A stretch of 8,088 bases of DNA from Thermodesulfovibrionales bacterium (GTDB lineage Bacteria > Nitrospirota > Thermodesulfovibrionia > Thermodesulfovibrionales > UBA1546): positions 1-8,088 of the forward strand of contig CAKKPR010000114.1 of the NCBI GenBank assembly GCA_919901705.1, given 5' to 3'. The stretch's first letter is position 1, and every line of letters starts with the position of its first letter. Below are positions 6,796-8,088 of the stretch, in pieces. Made by a program: the position numbers and the translations under genes. Below the pieces are notes generated by a model that saw only the letters and a program-made list of their open reading frames with translations, was not told where the DNA came from and did no database searches.

Positions 6796-6890
6796 CCTCT
6801 TCGCCTCAGCGAATCCGCCTGGGGCGGAGGAGTCAGCTGGCTTTAGCCCGAGAATGAGCGTCCGCCTCTGCGGATTCGCCGAGGAGAAAA
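6796..6890. repeat. Composite inverted repeat with nested hairpins (REP/BIME- or MITE-like)
   Basis: The outer arms at 6804-6818 (CCTCAGCGAATCCGC) and 6870-6884 (GCGGATTCGCCGAGG) are complementary at 14 of 15 positions. Each arm also starts its own small hairpin: TCCGCC/GGCGGA at 6814-6828 with a 3-nt loop, and TCCGC/GCGGA at 6861-6874 with a 4-nt loop. The unit can therefore fold as one long stem or as two short ones. It is richer in G+C than the neighbouring A/T-rich sequence, which suggests a mobile or amplified intergenic element. No transposase is present. It could also help end dinB transcription, but a good T-run is missing. Confidence 0.6.
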
Positions 6891-6935
6891 AATACTATAC
6901 CTTTGCCCCCAAAATACTTTATGGCATCCCGCAAA

Positions 6936-7964
6936 TCATTCCTTTTTAAATCCGCTCACCCTCACCCCTATGAGCCTGACCTTCTTCTCCAGCTTAATCC
7001 TGCTCAATGCCTCAAAGGCTGCCTTCCTGATAACTTCATTCGAATCTGTAAACTCAGTCATTGTCTTTGCCCGTGTGTATGTCTTAAAGTCATCAAACCT
7101 TATCTTGATTGTCACAGTCCTGCATAAATATCCGGAGCGCTTAATATCTTCGGCAACTTCCTTAGTAAGGCCTGCAAGCACCTTTGCAATTGTCTGCCAG
7201 TCATTTGTATCCCGCTGAAAAGTCGTCTCCCTGCTCGAAGACTTCGGCTCCCAGTGAGTCACCAAAGGGCTCTCATCAATGCCCTTTGACGCCCCATGGA
7301 GATAATTGCCGTATGAAGGGCCGAAATGCTCTGTTAATTTTTCCAATGGCATTACTGTAAGCTCGCCTATTGTATTTATGTTAATACTCTTAAGATACGC
7401 CTCTGTTTTAGGGCCTACGCCCCAGAGCTTTCTGACAACGAGAGGCCAGATTATTTTTTCAACATCGCCTTCATTTATTATCGTGAGCCCGTCAGGCTTT
7501 TTTAAATCAGACGCTATCTTTGCAAGGAGTTTATTCGGAGCAATGCCTATCGAGCAGGTAATATCAAGTTCTGCCTTGATTTTCTCTTTAATCTTTTTTG
7601 ATATTTCCTCAGAAGACTCTGCTGATTCAGAAATATCAAGAAATGCCTCATCAATTCCCACGTCCTCCATAACCGGACTGAATTCCCTGAGTATGTTTTT
7701 TACTTCCCCTGAAACCCTTGAATACTCTTCGTAATCAACAGGCAAAAACACAGCCTCAGGGCAGAGTTTGTATGCAGTCCTCAGCGGCAATGCAGAGTGT
7801 ATGCCGAATTTTCTTGCCTCATAAGATGCAGTGGAAACAACCCCTCTCTGTGTCGGGTCCCCGCTTCCGCCTATGACAACAGGTTTGCCAATGAGTTCAG
7901 GATGGCGCTTCTGCTCCACAGCTGCAAAAAATGCATCCATATCTATATGAAGTATTCTGCGCAT
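6936..7964 (-). CDS. dinB: DNA polymerase IV (Y-family translesion polymerase)
   Basis: Error-prone DNA polymerase that copies past lesions, acting at stalled forks in the cytoplasm. Residues are numbered from the ATG at 7964 (342 aa). The N-terminus carries HIDMDAFFAAVEQ with the first catalytic Asp (D8) and the aromatic steric gate at F12-F13. The palm motif GIDEAFLD supplies D105 and E106, followed by CSIGIAPNKLLAKIASD (137-153). The thumb helix-hairpin-helix is WGVGPKTEAYL (181-191), and the little finger runs from about 240 to the end. An in-frame TTG at 7994 would add ten residues, but family members start just before the HIDMD strand and neither start has a clear Shine-Dalgarno, so I prefer ATG. 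No LexA-type operator was recognised upstream. The protein ends at VSGFKKE, slightly short for the family (E. coli Pol IV is 351 aa), and lacks the usual C-terminal beta-clamp-binding peptide. The +1 frame beyond the stop may encode the missing tail (see findings). Family call is very secure; intactness of the C-terminus is not. Confidence 0.95.
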   Translation of the reverse strand: MRRILHIDMDAFFAAVEQKRHPELIGKPVVIGGSGDPTQRGVVSTASYEARKFGIHSALPLRTAYKLCPEAVFLPVDYEEYSRVSGEVKNILREFSPVMEDVGIDEAFLDISESAESSEEISKKIKEKIKAELDITCSIGIAPNKLLAKIASDLKKPDGLTIINEGDVEKIIWPLVVRKLWGVGPKTEAYLKSININTIGELTVMPLEKLTEHFGPSYGNYLHGASKGIDESPLVTHWEPKSSSRETTFQRDTNDWQTIAKVLAGLTKEVAEDIKRSGYLCRTVTIKIRFDDFKTYTRAKTMTEFTDSNEVIRKAAFEALSRIKLEKKVRLIGVRVSGFKKE

Positions 7965-8050
7965 ATAAAAGTAGTTTAACTGAATTGTCAGCAATTAGAA
8001 GCAAGAGAACGACTGAGAAAATATGTCATGCAGATTATTATCTATCTCTT

Positions 8051-8073
8051 GTCATTCCCGCTTGTCGGGAATC
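8051..8073. repeat. REP-like palindrome (ATTCCCG/CGGGAAT)
   Basis: GTCATTCCCG, then CTTGT, then CGGGAATC: a perfect 7-bp stem (8054-8060 with 8066-8072) and a 5-nt loop. This matches a widespread class of short intergenic palindromes of the form TCATTCCCG...CGGGAAT in many Gram-negative genomes. It lies upstream of dinB, about 90 bp from its start. The window ends at TTCCCCCT (8081-8088), which could be the edge of a second element of the C-rich class seen at 6741-6776. Confidence 0.65.
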
Positions 8074-8088
8074 TGTTTTATTCCCCCT

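Larger units (their letters stand above)
6591..6935. other. 345 bp gene-free interval between dinB and the metal-transport operon
   Basis: No gene is supported here on either strand. From the dinB side it holds a possible out-of-frame remnant of the dinB C-terminus (6940-6885), a composite inverted repeat (6796-6890), a C-rich/G-rich palindrome (6741-6776), and the operon promoter with a short leader (6663-6591). The predicted leader of about 38 nt is too short for an M-box or other magnesium riboswitch. No clean intrinsic terminator (hairpin plus T-run on the minus strand) was found, so dinB transcripts may end at one of the palindromes or read through. Confidence 0.7.

Noticed and set aside
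7306..7734. Plus-strand open frame of 142 codons
   Set aside because: Antisense to the dinB catalytic core; Ser/Ile-rich translation with no recognisable motif.
7960..7990. CTGACA-17-TTATAT promoter-like pair just upstream of dinB
   Set aside because: The -10 match is only 3/6 and it would leave essentially no leader before the ATG; not supportable as a promoter.

Overview
The window (8088 bp, roughly mid-40s % GC by eye, many ATA isoleucine codons) is a bacterial chromosomal segment. Every convincing gene lies on the minus strand, so transcription runs from high to low coordinates. Gene content, protein style and the short GC-rich intergenic palindromes resemble uncultured Nitrospirota (Thermodesulfovibrionia-like) or related deep-branching anaerobes. 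That assignment is an inference of moderate to low confidence, because there is no rRNA or other marker here. I see no tRNA, rRNA, CRISPR array, insertion sequence or phage gene.

Layout in transcription order. (1) 8088-7965: gene-free edge with a REP-like palindrome (GTCATTCCCG...CGGGAATC). (2) dinB (7964-6936), a Y-family translesion polymerase with a short and possibly frameshifted C-terminus. (3) 6935-6591: a 345 bp gap holding two palindromic repeats and then a good sigma70-type promoter. (4) A compact six-gene block, 6590-67: a soluble PRC-barrel/MgtE_N/CBS protein; an Nramp-related metal transporter (GTG start, 4-nt overlap); MtnA (1-nt overlap, TAATG); a long-chain polyprenyl diphosphate synthase (11-nt gap); an AMMECR1-family protein (1-nt gap); and a DUF4388/J-domain/TPR protein (16-nt gap). 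Spacing and overlaps indicate a single operon driven from about 6628.

Functionally, the first two operon genes look like a unit. The soluble protein carries the cytosolic Mg2+-sensing part of the MgtE channel (superhelical N domain plus paired CBS domains) but has no channel domain. It is translationally coupled to a transporter whose Nramp metal-site motifs are changed (DPGN to DASG in TM1, ATVMPH-type to TTITPW in TM6). This suggests an Nramp-related Mg2+ (or other hard divalent metal) transporter gated in trans by a borrowed MgtE sensor. It is the most interesting system in the window. The other four genes are housekeeping or accessory: methylthioribose-1-phosphate isomerisation, quinone side-chain synthesis, an AMMECR1 protein of uncertain biochemistry, and a co-chaperone-like scaffold. 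They do not form an obvious pathway with the transporter.
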